A program made the translations under genes and the position numbers. Under the pieces are notes generated by a model. It had not been told where the DNA came from and made no database searches. It worked only from the letters and a program-made list of their open reading frames with translations. From Maylandia zebra (Eukaryota; Chordata; Actinopteri; Cichliformes; Cichlidae), in contig NC_135188.1 of NCBI RefSeq assembly GCF_041146795.1, forward strand, positions 370,501 through 434,500: 64,000 nt of DNA. Direction: 5' to 3'. This document shows, piece by piece, positions 47,901 to 59,900 of this stretch. Within the stretch, counting starts at the first letter, position 1. Every line of letters begins with the position of its first letter.

Positions 47901-50900
47901 GTAATTAAGCATTGCATGGCACATCCGACATACTGTTTTACTTCAGTCCATGACGCGCTTACCTTCAGGGTCATACGTCACATGAAAACCAAAATAGTTC
48001 CAAAGGCCAGATCTGAATGAGGGTGGGGGAGGTTCAATTTGCCATGTTGCAACGAGCTTAGCTTCTGTCTTGCTAGCTTGCGCTGTGCTCAGTGGATCTG
48101 CGCTCGACAGTGCAGCCTAGGCAGAGTAGTCGAGCGCAGATTCACTGAGCGCTCAACACAGACAGCATCGTCAGAAGACAAATTGATCAAATAAATTAAA
48201 AATTTTGTATTGTTCGATACATATGCGTACCGAACATGGGTCATTCTTACTATTCGGTGCCATTTGAGTCCTAATGACATAATATGGTATATTTAGTGTA
48301 AAACTTGTCTAATGCTTATTTCTAAACCATTTTCTCGTATGTTTAACCCCCCTCTACCATAGAACACATTGATATATACACAGGATAAATACATTAAAAG
48401 TAAATTACTTTTATTTTAGCACAAGTCACTAAAGTACTATGTCCCCAGTCATGCTTGCTCGACTTCAGTTACAAATATAACTTAAAAAAAAAAAAATCTA
48501 GATTTTTCATCATTTCTGGATTGGCTTATTTCTAATGTTCCTCATCAAATGTTCTTTTTTATTATTAATGCATGTTTAATACTTAAAATCTTTAAAAAAT
48601 GTTGTGTCCCTGAATCAACTGTCACCCCTGTTACTCTGATAAGAATTCCATAGAACACATCACCTGATTATTCTTTTAGTCACATGACACTCCCGATGTA
48701 ACATATTTTGGAGGGAAAACTTTCAAGAAGAAGACGAGTAAGTACCACTCTTTAATCAACCCTTTTTTCAATGTTTTAGCAAGATTTTGTAATGTGGCAA
48801 AGCATAACACGTCCAACCTGTTACGCTTATTAATAGTGGAAACAATTTTTTTTGTAATTTTTATAATATGGCTAATAAACATGTTAAAAATGGTTCTTAG
48901 TGGTCACCATGTACTAGCTTGTTGTTCATCATACTAGTAGTAATGGCTAAGTTTAGCATAAAATCTCCCCCCTGTTACCGTCACCCCTGTTATTGCTATG
49001 CACTGTAACAGGGGGGACACATGGTAACAGGGGGGACGTAAGATGATAGAAGTTTAGTGTTTAGAGTTATTTATACAAGTGTGTATTGGTAATTATTATT
49101 AACCTGTATATATATATACTTTTAGAAAATTTTGAATAGTATACATTTTTCAGGGAATGGCACCAATGTCTGCTGCGGAGAAGCAGCGGCGCTACCGAGC
49201 ACGTCGTGATGCTGACCCTGAGAGAAGACAGATATATCTCAATAAAGAGAAAGAGAAGTGGAGAAAGGACAGAGAGGAAGGGAAAAAAAAGAAAGTGGCA
49301 GATCTCAGTGAACGACAGAAGAGAGCACAGAGAAAGCAGTGGCGAGAAAGGAAAAGAAAGCAGAGGGCTAGTGCCAAAGGCAGGACAGAATTTGAGGCTA
49401 TGAATACTCCTCCCCTAAGTCCAGAATATTCCCTAGAGCCAGAAAATGCCCCGCAACCAGGACCCTCAAGGTTAGAAGAAGATGATGTTGAGAGGAAAGT
49501 AAAAGAAATTATTGATGGACCGACACTTGTGCCTGTCAAAGGAACCATGAAAATCCACCAAGTACTCAGTTTCTCTCCAGGAACAATAAAATACAGGGAC
49601 ATAACCTGCCTTTGCCAGGCAGACAAAGGTGTACTGGACTGTGAATGCTATGGCCTGAAGGAGATAAGCCTTAGTCAAGAGGCAAGTCCACATTGCACTG
49701 AGGGACCAACCCGGCCTGAGAACATCACAAAAGATCATATTGGTCAGTGGTGCATTATCAACTACGATGGTGAACCCTACCCAGGAATCATTCTGGAGGT
49801 TGAAGAGGATGTTAAAGTGAAATGCATGCACAAGAACGGGACCAACAAGTTCCACTGGCCAAGTCCACGTGAGGACATAACCTGGTATAGGGATGACCAG
49901 GTTGTGTGTCTGATGAAAGAACCAACATTAATAAGAACATTAATTAATAAATTTTAAAAATTATAAATTAAGAACATTAATAAATTAATAAGAGGTCAGT
50001 TCAGCTGGAGAGGAAAGTGTGGGATTTCCTTGAAAAAAAACTGGAGTTGCTGGTCTGTTGCATAGGTAAAATGTGTGAGAAAAATGTTCATTATGTTGGG
50101 TGTACAGTGAAAATTTGCTTGTTTAATGTGGACATGTATCTACCTGTGTTGGTTGGACGGGCATGGTGAAGGTGTTCAAAGTTTCTTTAAGGTGGTATTT
50201 TTTGTCACTGATGTTATGTCCACCCTGTTACCTCCTGTCCACCCTGTTTCTCCTCTGTCCACCCTGTTACCTGTGTGTTTCTTTTGTTAATTAAATCAAA
50301 TCAACAAACATAATGCATGTCTCTTTGGTTATTGGGAGGGAATGAATCAGCAAAATTAAGTTACTTAAAAATGGAGCCAATTTTTTTTTTATATTCCCTT
50401 TGAATCTAAAAACAATCTTTTGAAATTACACTGTGTCTTAAAACTGAACCTGTCTTCTTTCAATATAATGCTTGTTTAAAATACTTCCTTGAAATTTCCT
50501 TGCAGATTTTAAAAAGGGACATTGTAGCTTTTAGAAAATGTAAATATTACTATAACTGTGTATTCAAAACAGTTATTAATAGAAAATTGAATGTCCTGTA
50601 ACAGGGTGGACATTTGGCACGTCATGGGTAAAGACTTTGATTTTAAAAAATATTATAATATAATATCCTTAGCTGGACCAATACATTTTTCTTATAGGTT
50701 GAAAATCCCTCTTTTAGATGAAATGTTAAAATAATTCAAAATTTTGTATTTTTTGATGAAGAGTGATCACACTGAAAGGGCACCGAATAGTAGGAATGAC
50801 CCACATAAAAGCACTGTATCGAACGGTTCAATATCGATATGAGTATCGTTGCACCCCTAGTTAATAACATTGTTGCTGTTTTTTTCAACCATGGAAATAA

Positions 50901-53900
50901 TTCTGCCAGCAGTGAACTCTGATAGATTTATTTGTATATGATCCAGGGTTACTGAGGCCATTAAACTGCCTGCTAGTAAGTAGTTGAATTACTTGTGAGC
51001 CTCTGAAAATTGGGTACTATGTACCTAAATAAGATAAAACAAACAACAAACACATTTTTGTTAAACCCCATGAATAAAGGTAAAACTTTACATTTCAATC
51101 ACATATTGATTGTTTGATTTTTTGACAGAAAAAGTCTGTCATTGTCCAAATACTAACTATATTCATCACAGTATAATCATATTCTCATTGTAGATTTTTA
51201 ATTCCTTACCAATAGAGGGACCCAAATGTAATTTAGTGATGGCACCTCCTCTTGAAAAAACGGTATTTTACGCGAGAAGAAGAAAAATGCAAGAATGCCT
51301 GAAAAAAAAAAAAATCTGATTTAGTAACAAGCAAATATATATTTTCTTACATCATTTGAAATAAACAAAAATTGTCAAATCCTCATCGGCTTTAAAGCAG
51401 ATTAAACACGAGTGGGTGGAACTTGAAACAAGGGTCTCATGATATACTGAAGGTTTACAATAAAGGACCTGCAGATATAAAAAGCTGCTGAAACAAAACA
51501 AGTGGTTAGGCCACGCAATAAGTCCTTTCAAACACTGCAAGTATAAATTAGAGTAACTTCTAGAATCAAGGTTTACGTTTAATATATAAGCTCTTATAAA
51601 ATGAAGTAAAATCAAGGTCCTCCAAATTCATGTCAGCCACCTACTGGGATGTAAGTGTCAACTTATAATGATGCAAATTAAATAAGTAAATAAAGAGCTT
51701 ATTGCATGCATCCAAATAAAAGATAAACTCACCAACACTTCCTGAAATAAGCAGTTTTCCCAAGAACAGCAGAAAGTCGGTCACCTTGTCCAGGACGGCC
51801 ACCCTGCCGGGAGGAAGACAACGTGAGTAAATGGACTGGTTCCTATTATAGTGCCTCTCACCTCCAGCTGAGCACCCTCATTCACCCAACATTTACATTC
51901 ATACTCCAATGGACACATCAGAGAGCAACTTGTATCTTGCCCAAGGATATTTGGCATGCACACGGGAGCAGCCAGGGATCGAACTACCAACCTTCCAATT
52001 AGATGACCTGCTCTACCTCCTGAGTTACAGCCAACCTCAAGTTGAGGTAGAAGAGAAACACAAACAGCAGAGATACAAACTCCCGTGCATTACGTCAACT
52101 GAAACTGCCCCATTATTTCACAAACATGATGACAGTAAATATACTTCTTTGTTTTTTTGCCTGTATCTGTTACGTTCTGGCATTTTTTATGGTAAAGAAG
52201 AAGCTTTACCACCTCAGCAGCATCTGTACTCTGCTGAGGGTTTTTTTAGCCATGTGGCTCTAAAACATTTAACTGGGACTTACCGAACAACATTCCTCAT
52301 TAAGAGGAAGAAAGCGTCCTTGGAGGAGGTGCAGAAGTTCTTCCCATATATTGCCATCTGTTGGTGAGAAGCAGTGAGTGCTGGGTTGCGGGTAGTTAAG
52401 CACCGAAGCTGGACCAATTAACAGCTGCTAACAGATGTCTGCAATAAATGAGTGTTACTAGAAATTACTCACCATAATGAATGCGTTTCTGTTTAGAAAC
52501 TTGATAAAATGTTCCAGGCACCAGAAGCAGCATTTGAGGCAGCAGAGCAAGAATCGAGCGCAGGCATTTTGAGAAACTGGATAAAAATCAGGAATATAAA
52601 TAAATATCATCAACAAAAAGTCATTTGAAACAATCAGTAATAAATTAGTAAGAGGCCTCGAAGGGTTTCCAAGCTTGCCTTTCAGTTTGTGATCCAGGTA
52701 CTCGAGAACAATTCGGATCATCTGCACCACAGAAAGGATTAGCGACCCAAAGGCCAGAGAACCTGTGTGATAACTGTGCCACAAGAATGGAGAATATTAA
52801 ATGAAAACATTTTCCTCACGTTCTTACTTTCACGTTTCAGCGTCTTAGTGGATTTGCGCTTGTTTTGGGACTGTACTCACCGTATAGCTCTGCTAAAGGA
52901 GGAGTAGAGGGGGCAGGCAGGGATGTCTTTTGGCTTCTTCAGGGCCCAGTAGTAGGAAGCGAAGGCCCCGGCCAGGGTGCACTGGCCCAGGGCGATGGTA
53001 AAGTTGACCAGCCAGAGGAACACAAAGAGGTTACACAGATGGAAAACTAAGATGTAGCGATGGTACAGACTCTCCCCACCGTAGAAGGCGAACATACACT
53101 GTGACCCGGGGCACACCTTGGTAATGTTGGTCTTACTGAAGGTCTGAAATAAAGCAGCAGATTAGATCTTGATGCGCTGTCAGATAGAAATAACAGGATT
53201 CTGTTTGTCACCATAATCAAGATACTTTTCTCTTCTTGTCTTTCCTGCCTCTACCTTGAATATAAATTATTTCCACATGAATAGCTTTAAGGGAATCCTT
53301 GAATATTCATCTGTTTACATGCTCAAATTACTTGTTGGCTGATAAATAACATCTGTCAGATAAATGTTTGTTGCTGCCAGCCACTAATTGAACTCGATTT
53401 ACACCGGAACATCTAATGTATTTACATTAAGACATTTTATTAATTAGACATAAAGCAGCTATTACACCTAATTTGACTAATTACACTTTACTGCTGAGAA
53501 CGAATCCGATCAAGAGATGTTTTTCATGCCAAGTGATGGAGAAATTACACGGTAACTAAACATTTTCAGTAATAAACTGTAAGGGAGCATAGGGCTAACC
53601 TGTGGATTGCATGTGAGGTTTGCATACATGCATTTATCATCAGCAGGTGTGACCTTGTAGACTGCGTTACCCGATGATGCTAAGAAGCTGAGGGTAAACT
53701 AGTTAAAGAAAAATTCAACACTCAAGAATCAGTGAGTTAAAGAACATGTAGTTGGACTTCCTTGACTGCTTCACTTACTTGTTACAGACTCACGGGCCAT
53801 TTCATTAGGTACACCTGTTCGACTGATTGTTCACACAAATATCTAATCAGCAAATCACAAAGAAGCAACTAAGTGCTGAACATCTCTGGGTGAAAATGCT

Positions 53901-56900
53901 GATGTCAAAGGTCATAGGAGAAAGGCCAGACTGCTTCGATCTGATAGGAAGGGAAGAGTAACATAAACAACCACAATCATTCTTATCAAGGTACGCAGAT
54001 CAGCATCTCCGAACGCACAAGATATCGAAACTTGAAACAGACGGCCAAAACAGACGCTACTCCTGTAAGCTAAAAAACACTGATGCAGCATAAGTTCACC
54101 AAAATTGGACAACAGAAGATTAAAAAAATGTTCCCTGGTCTGATGAGTTTCAGCTGGGAAAATTGGATGGTACAGTCAGAATTTAGCATAAACAATATGA
54201 ATGATGGCATGGACGTTCTTGCCTTAATTCACTGGTTCAGGATGGTGATGGTGGTGTAATCGTGTGGAGGATACTTTCGGCTGTTTAGCAACAACCACTT
54301 CCATCATCATGTCAAAAAATAATCTCAAATTAGTTTCCTGAACATGACAATGAGTTCAGTATACTCAAACAGCCTCCACGGTTACCAGATCTATCCAACA
54401 CAGCACCCGTGGGACGTGGTAGAACGGGACCTTTGCATCCTAGACGTGCAGCCGACAAATGCGCAACAACTGTGTAATGCTGTCGGGACAACATGGACCA
54501 AAATTAATATTTTCAGCACCTTGTTGATGCCATTAAGAACTGAGGCAGTTATGAAAGTAACAGAGAGTCCAACCTTGTGATAACAAGGTGTACCTAGCAA
54601 AGTCACCTGTGAGCATATGCAACAACCAATCCATGCAGAGGTCTGACTTACCTGTGCCTGGTTCTAGAAGACTTTTTCCTCTCCACTGTTGCTGAATGCA
54701 CGCTCAAAGGGAACTACTAGCTTTCTCTCTAATACTGTAGTCTTTACTTTACTATTTCAAGTGTCTTGAGATAAATTATGCTGTGGCACAACATCAAAAA
54801 ACCTGAATTTAACCTGTTTAATCTAACAGCTTTACTGATATTACACATTATCCTGTGGATGATTCTAATTAACATGCTGCAATTCGTCTGTAGTAAAAAA
54901 CAGATTGCTTCAAGGCAGCTCAACTCCTTTAATTCTCTACACGAAACTCTGCTTCAGTTTGTCAGTATTTGGAAGGATACACTGCTGTGACAGCCCAATA
55001 AGCGATGCAGATGGCCAGAAGGAAAAAGGTGATGACAGGGTAGAAGAGGGTGGACATGATGTAGCCGATTGCCCTGAAAAACCCCCAAGAAAAACATTAA
55101 ATTCATGAAAAAGAGCAAAACGCACTGTTTAATTATCAGAAGCAGGATCCATACTCACTTGCTTCCCTCCTTCAGTAATGCAATAGCGATGCGCAGCCTC
55201 GACCTCAGAAATATCAGCATTATCACAATGACGGCTTCAGTCACAGAGAGCAAGATCACTGCAAAATAAAGGTCGAGTCAACAGCAGCGTAACAAATATG
55301 CTTTTAGATATTCAGAAAGTGCTCGCTCAAAATGAGCACATGAGTCATGGCTAAAAAGCGCTGGTTAGATCACAGCGGCCTTGAATACTAATTTCTGATC
55401 AGGTCATCTGTGAGTCCAAGTCAGTTTGTGCCAGATGTAAAGCAGTTCCCTCTGGGTGCTGACAGTGAGTGACCTTGACCTTTGATCATCCAAATCTAAT
55501 CAGTTCAAACGAGTTCAAACGGACATCTGTGCCAAATTTAAATAAATTCCCACAAGGAGGTCAAGAGACTTCCTTTCCACAAGAACAGGATGTCTGTAAG
55601 TACAGAACAACATACCAACCTGACACGACAGCAAAGGTTGGGATTACACGCATAAAAGATTGAAACAGTCCCAGTGCAAGCATCTAAATCAAAAATATTT
55701 GCTATAATCACAGTTTTGAAAAGCTCACCAAGACAAACAATGTCACAATTTCTGTTTGGTTTGTGAGGAATTAACAGCAGTAATACATACAACCAGGAAA
55801 CTGCCGTGCACGTAAAGCAGAAACCAGCGTTACAGTAAGTGCTGCTTTGCTAGTGGATGACAACTTACTGAAGATGAGCCACGTCTGGCTTTGCTGAAGA
55901 TAAATGCTGAAGTCTGTGTGGAAGCCAAGGTCAGTGATGGTGACATTGGAGCCTGGCTTCCTGCTCAGGTTGCTGTATTCCCAGTAACAGTGCCAAATGC
56001 CTGAGAGAGAATGAAAGAGTGAAGATGATCTACTAGCCATGACTGCTCACAGCACATCTGGTGGGAAAGGCTCAGGTAAAAGAATTTCTTTCAACGTCTG
56101 TGAAGGTTCTCAGTCATCCAGGTCATCGTAGTCTAAGGAGCTTGGAAAGAAAAGCGTCTGGACCTCTTTAAGTTGCTTGAAAACGTTTCACCTTCAGTTC
56201 ATTCACTTCATTGTTTTTTACACTTGGACTAAATACACAGCAAGCCACATGACTACAAGTGTTTCTGCATCCTCACCGTATCCCACTGCAACGATGACAC
56301 CAAAGATGACGAGCCACAGTAGCACACCAGCAGTGTAGCGCAGCAGCAAGATGAAGAGCAGACTGACCACCATGGTTATCACCAGACCTCTGCAACACCA
56401 CAAACAAAACAAAAAACAATATCAAGTCTTTGAAAACGCTCCGTGTCCACACCAGTGTTTTCAGTCGTTTTCAGAGTTGTGCGTCCACATTGAAGCGGCT
56501 GAAAATGCTTACGCTCTAGTCCTACGCATTCAATTCAATTCAATTTTATTTACATAGCAGTCGCCTCAAGGCGCTTTGCGCATGCGTGAAATGCAAGAAG
56601 ATTCGGATTTCTGTCTGCCGCTTATTTACTTTCGGGCTCTTTGAAATGTCGCGGCAAAATGAGCTGGAGTTGTTGCTGCGAGTAACACAAAAGTACAAAG
56701 TTGCAAAAGCGAGTGAGAATTAAAGAATTTGAAGAAAAGCTGGAGCATTTACAAACTGATATTAATCTTTAACAGGGCTGTCAAAACTGAGAGCAAACAA
56801 AACAACCACTGCCCTCTGCTATCGTAGTTTAATGGGTCACATGACTGCATCACATGACTAAAATGTGTCATCGTTTTCGAAAAGGCTCCTGGTTCGCTGT

Positions 56901-59900
56901 CACACTGGGACGGGAAAACGGTGTTTTCAAATGTATCCGCTTTGGAGAGCGTTTTCAAAACGCTGCGTTTGCCTTGAACGAAAACGGCGTCTCAGCGTGG
57001 ACGGGAGGACAAAACGGGGAGAAAAAGATGCGCTTTCAAACAAAAACGTATTAGTGTGGACGAAGCCTTAGTTAAAAGCATCTCAGAGCCTCGATTTCAT
57101 CTTTGGTGTCAAGTGTTGTGACTGCAATGTGTTTGTGACGCTGCTGTTTAGAAACTAATCTCAGGCAGTAGTCCTGAAAACAGTCAAACTGCTGTTACAA
57201 TCAGTGTCTCCAGGACCAACAAGCTCTGAAAACAGGAATAAAACATCCCTGAGTTGTTTGGGTGTTCTGACCAGCATGAAGCATGTTGGTGCATTATGAT
57301 TTAGCTTTGCTGCCTCTGGCTCTGGACAGTTTCAAGAATTCTCTGTCATATCACAGCAAATCCACCGATCCGGTCAAAAATGTCAGGAAGCTGATGTGAG
57401 ACTGGTGAACAAATGTGCAAAACACGTATGAGAAATAACCTCTGCTACAGGTGACACAACAAATGTCTGAGGCCTGGATGTACGTCATACAACAGAATAT
57501 AAGATCTATCAGTTTCTATTTGTTAAAGGATTTATATTATTAAAGTATATCCACCGTTTTTAGTGGATCACAAGTTTGGTTGTTCTAATAACAAACCAAA
57601 CAACTTCCTCTTTAAACATGACTGCAAATAATAGTTGACACTGGATTGATGGGTTAAAAGATCACAAACAGCAGGAGCATCTTCATCAAAGTAATAATGT
57701 GAACACTTTCATCATCTCATCAATGAATCAGAGATTTTTCTCTTCATATGAATTTAATCACTAAAATGAGGAAAGGCCATTCTTACACGAGGATCCAGAT
57801 CCAGGAGTTTGCATAATCTTCGAAGATCTTCATGCCGACTTCTTTGGCATTCAGCAGACTGGCGATACCTCTGTGGTTCAGTAAAAAGGTGAAATGGAAA
57901 AAATAGGAGGAAGAGGAGTAGACAGAAAGTGATTAAACAGCACAGGGATGCACTTTGGTGGATTTAGGCTAATGCCGCTTAGTTCACAAGGATTTCTCAA
58001 AAACGTTTTGACAGCCGATTGATCTCTACTGCTTTCATCATGGAACAGAGACAGCTATAGCTCTAAAATGCTTTCGATAATGTCAGTTGTAAGAGCTGCT
58101 CAAGTTCCATATCAAAGAGCCACAAAACAAGTAGAGTTACAGAAGCAGTACTGGCAGCTATTACAGCAGGGTGGGAAATAGTATAGAAGTGAATATCATT
58201 CAGACGAGCACTTTGTGGTAAAGCAAATAGTAATGGATGTGTTAGATCAGGAGCCACATTTTCATCTCCACAGTAATAACATAAATGCTTCAGATAGTAA
58301 ACGTCACAGACTCAGTATTATCTTTCTATCTGAAGATGTTCTGGTTTAAAACCCACACAGAGTTTTTGTTGAATATCAGAATTCAAACAGAACAGGAATC
58401 AGAAATTTTGCACCGGTAGGTGTGGATGTGAGTTTGTTTCTCGGTGTTAGCGTGTCCAGGGCATACCACACCAGTGTAAGCTGGGATAGACCTCAGGTCC
58501 CCGTCACTCTAACTCAGATAAGCACAAAAGAAGATGCCTGTTTATTTCACAGGAAAGCTCGCCTTCTGGGTTCATTAAATAGCTCCACTTGTCATTAAAC
58601 ACTTGGAGAGTATTTAAACTACAAAACTGGCAGCAAAGTCAGAATATGATTACTGAAAAGTTTAATGTAGAAGTGACTCAGGTATATCTTGAAATTGGCG
58701 AGACATAGAGGGCAAGATAACATTGCTGTGGGACAAACAGGACGCCAGCATCAATTCTAAATCTTATTGTCTAATTAAGGTCACTGTTCAGTGTCCACAC
58801 ATACAAGAGTTTGGATCGCTCCCAAAATCTGCGCCAGGAGAGCAAAACTAATGACCACCAGGGGGCAGCACAGCACTCTCCAATTTACTTCACACAGAAG
58901 GTAGAGGCGATGACTTGATGTTTTGAGGTATTAACTTGCCCTATTTTGCATCTAATGCCACAAACAAAAATATAGTTATGTATTCTTATGGATAAACAGC
59001 AGGTTAGTCTATATAAAGCAACTGGCTAAAGCAGAAGCAAAGTTAAAAAGCTGAAATAAATCATTTTTAACCCTTTCTACTTTATGTTGGCGGTTACTTG
59101 GCTAAAGAAAAAGCATCAAGTTATATTATTCAAGGTAGATTACTGCAGCCATACAAATCATGTATGATCATGATATCAGCTCACTGGTTTAAATACATGA
59201 TTTTTGAAGTTTGCTGCCTCTGCCCTTTTACATGCTGATAACATATAGATATATACATACATACAAAGCAGCTAAGCTTGTAGAGACCCATAACATTGGC
59301 TCAGGCTGTTGAGTTTGTAGGTAAGCTTTATTTTCATGCAATAAGCATGCAGATGACTTTGAATGTGACTGAGCACATTCATGGGCATCAGTAAAATGCC
59401 CACTGGTCCTACCCTGTTATTTCTGTCCAGATCTCTCTGGGTGCAGAGTCGGCATCCCTACAGACAGTATAACAGTTTAAAAACACTTTATTCTATAGGG
59501 GATTTTTAAAAAGTAGTTTCATTGTTTGTTTTGTTTGCCAAATCGTAATCTGTGATTCTCCTACTGCTAAAAATGAACCCGTTAAACAAGTAGGGCAAAG
59601 ACTGGTGTTGCAGGGGAGCAGATCTTACTTGGCAGCATCTTTGAGATCGTCGACACTTCTCTTGTTATTTTCACCGTCTTTGAAGATGGTCTGATTGGCT
59701 ACAGTTAAAATCCCATTTCTTCTAATGAAATCAGGGAAGCACCGCTGAAGGACTGAAACACATTTGTAGATATTTTTGTTGTATTTACCCTCTTGGCAGA
59801 ACAAACAGTAAGTTATTGAGGCAATGTATTTAGAGTTGCTCGGATTCACTTACAAGGTCTGCTTGGCACAATCATAGACGGGCAGTCTTCATCTCGTATG

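Larger units (their letters stand above)
48238..50803 (+). mobile_element. inner inverted-repeat element with an intact ORF
   Basis: Inverted ends of about 33 bp with few mismatches. The left end reads GGGTCATTCTTACTATTCGG; the right end has the complement with C for one T. ACAT stands directly outside both ends and may be a 4-bp target duplication. The element is 2.57 kb, carries one gene and nine copies of a GTAACAGGG-type motif. No transposase catalytic motif was recognised, so the superfamily is unknown. Confidence 0.6.
47307..50859. mobile_element. hAT-type DNA transposon in slc44a5 intron, carrying a nested element
   Basis: Perfect 17-bp terminal inverted repeats: TAGGGGTGCAACGATAC on the left and its complement at 50843-50859. 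Flanking 8-mers CTTAATAA and GTTAATAA match at 7 of 8 positions, the target-site length of hAT elements. The left part carries a broken BED finger on the minus strand. The middle is occupied by a second inverted-repeat element (48238-50803). A third small insertion lies at about 47757-47883, flanked by CACTAGT on both sides. The host intron runs 46721-51209. Confidence 0.8.
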
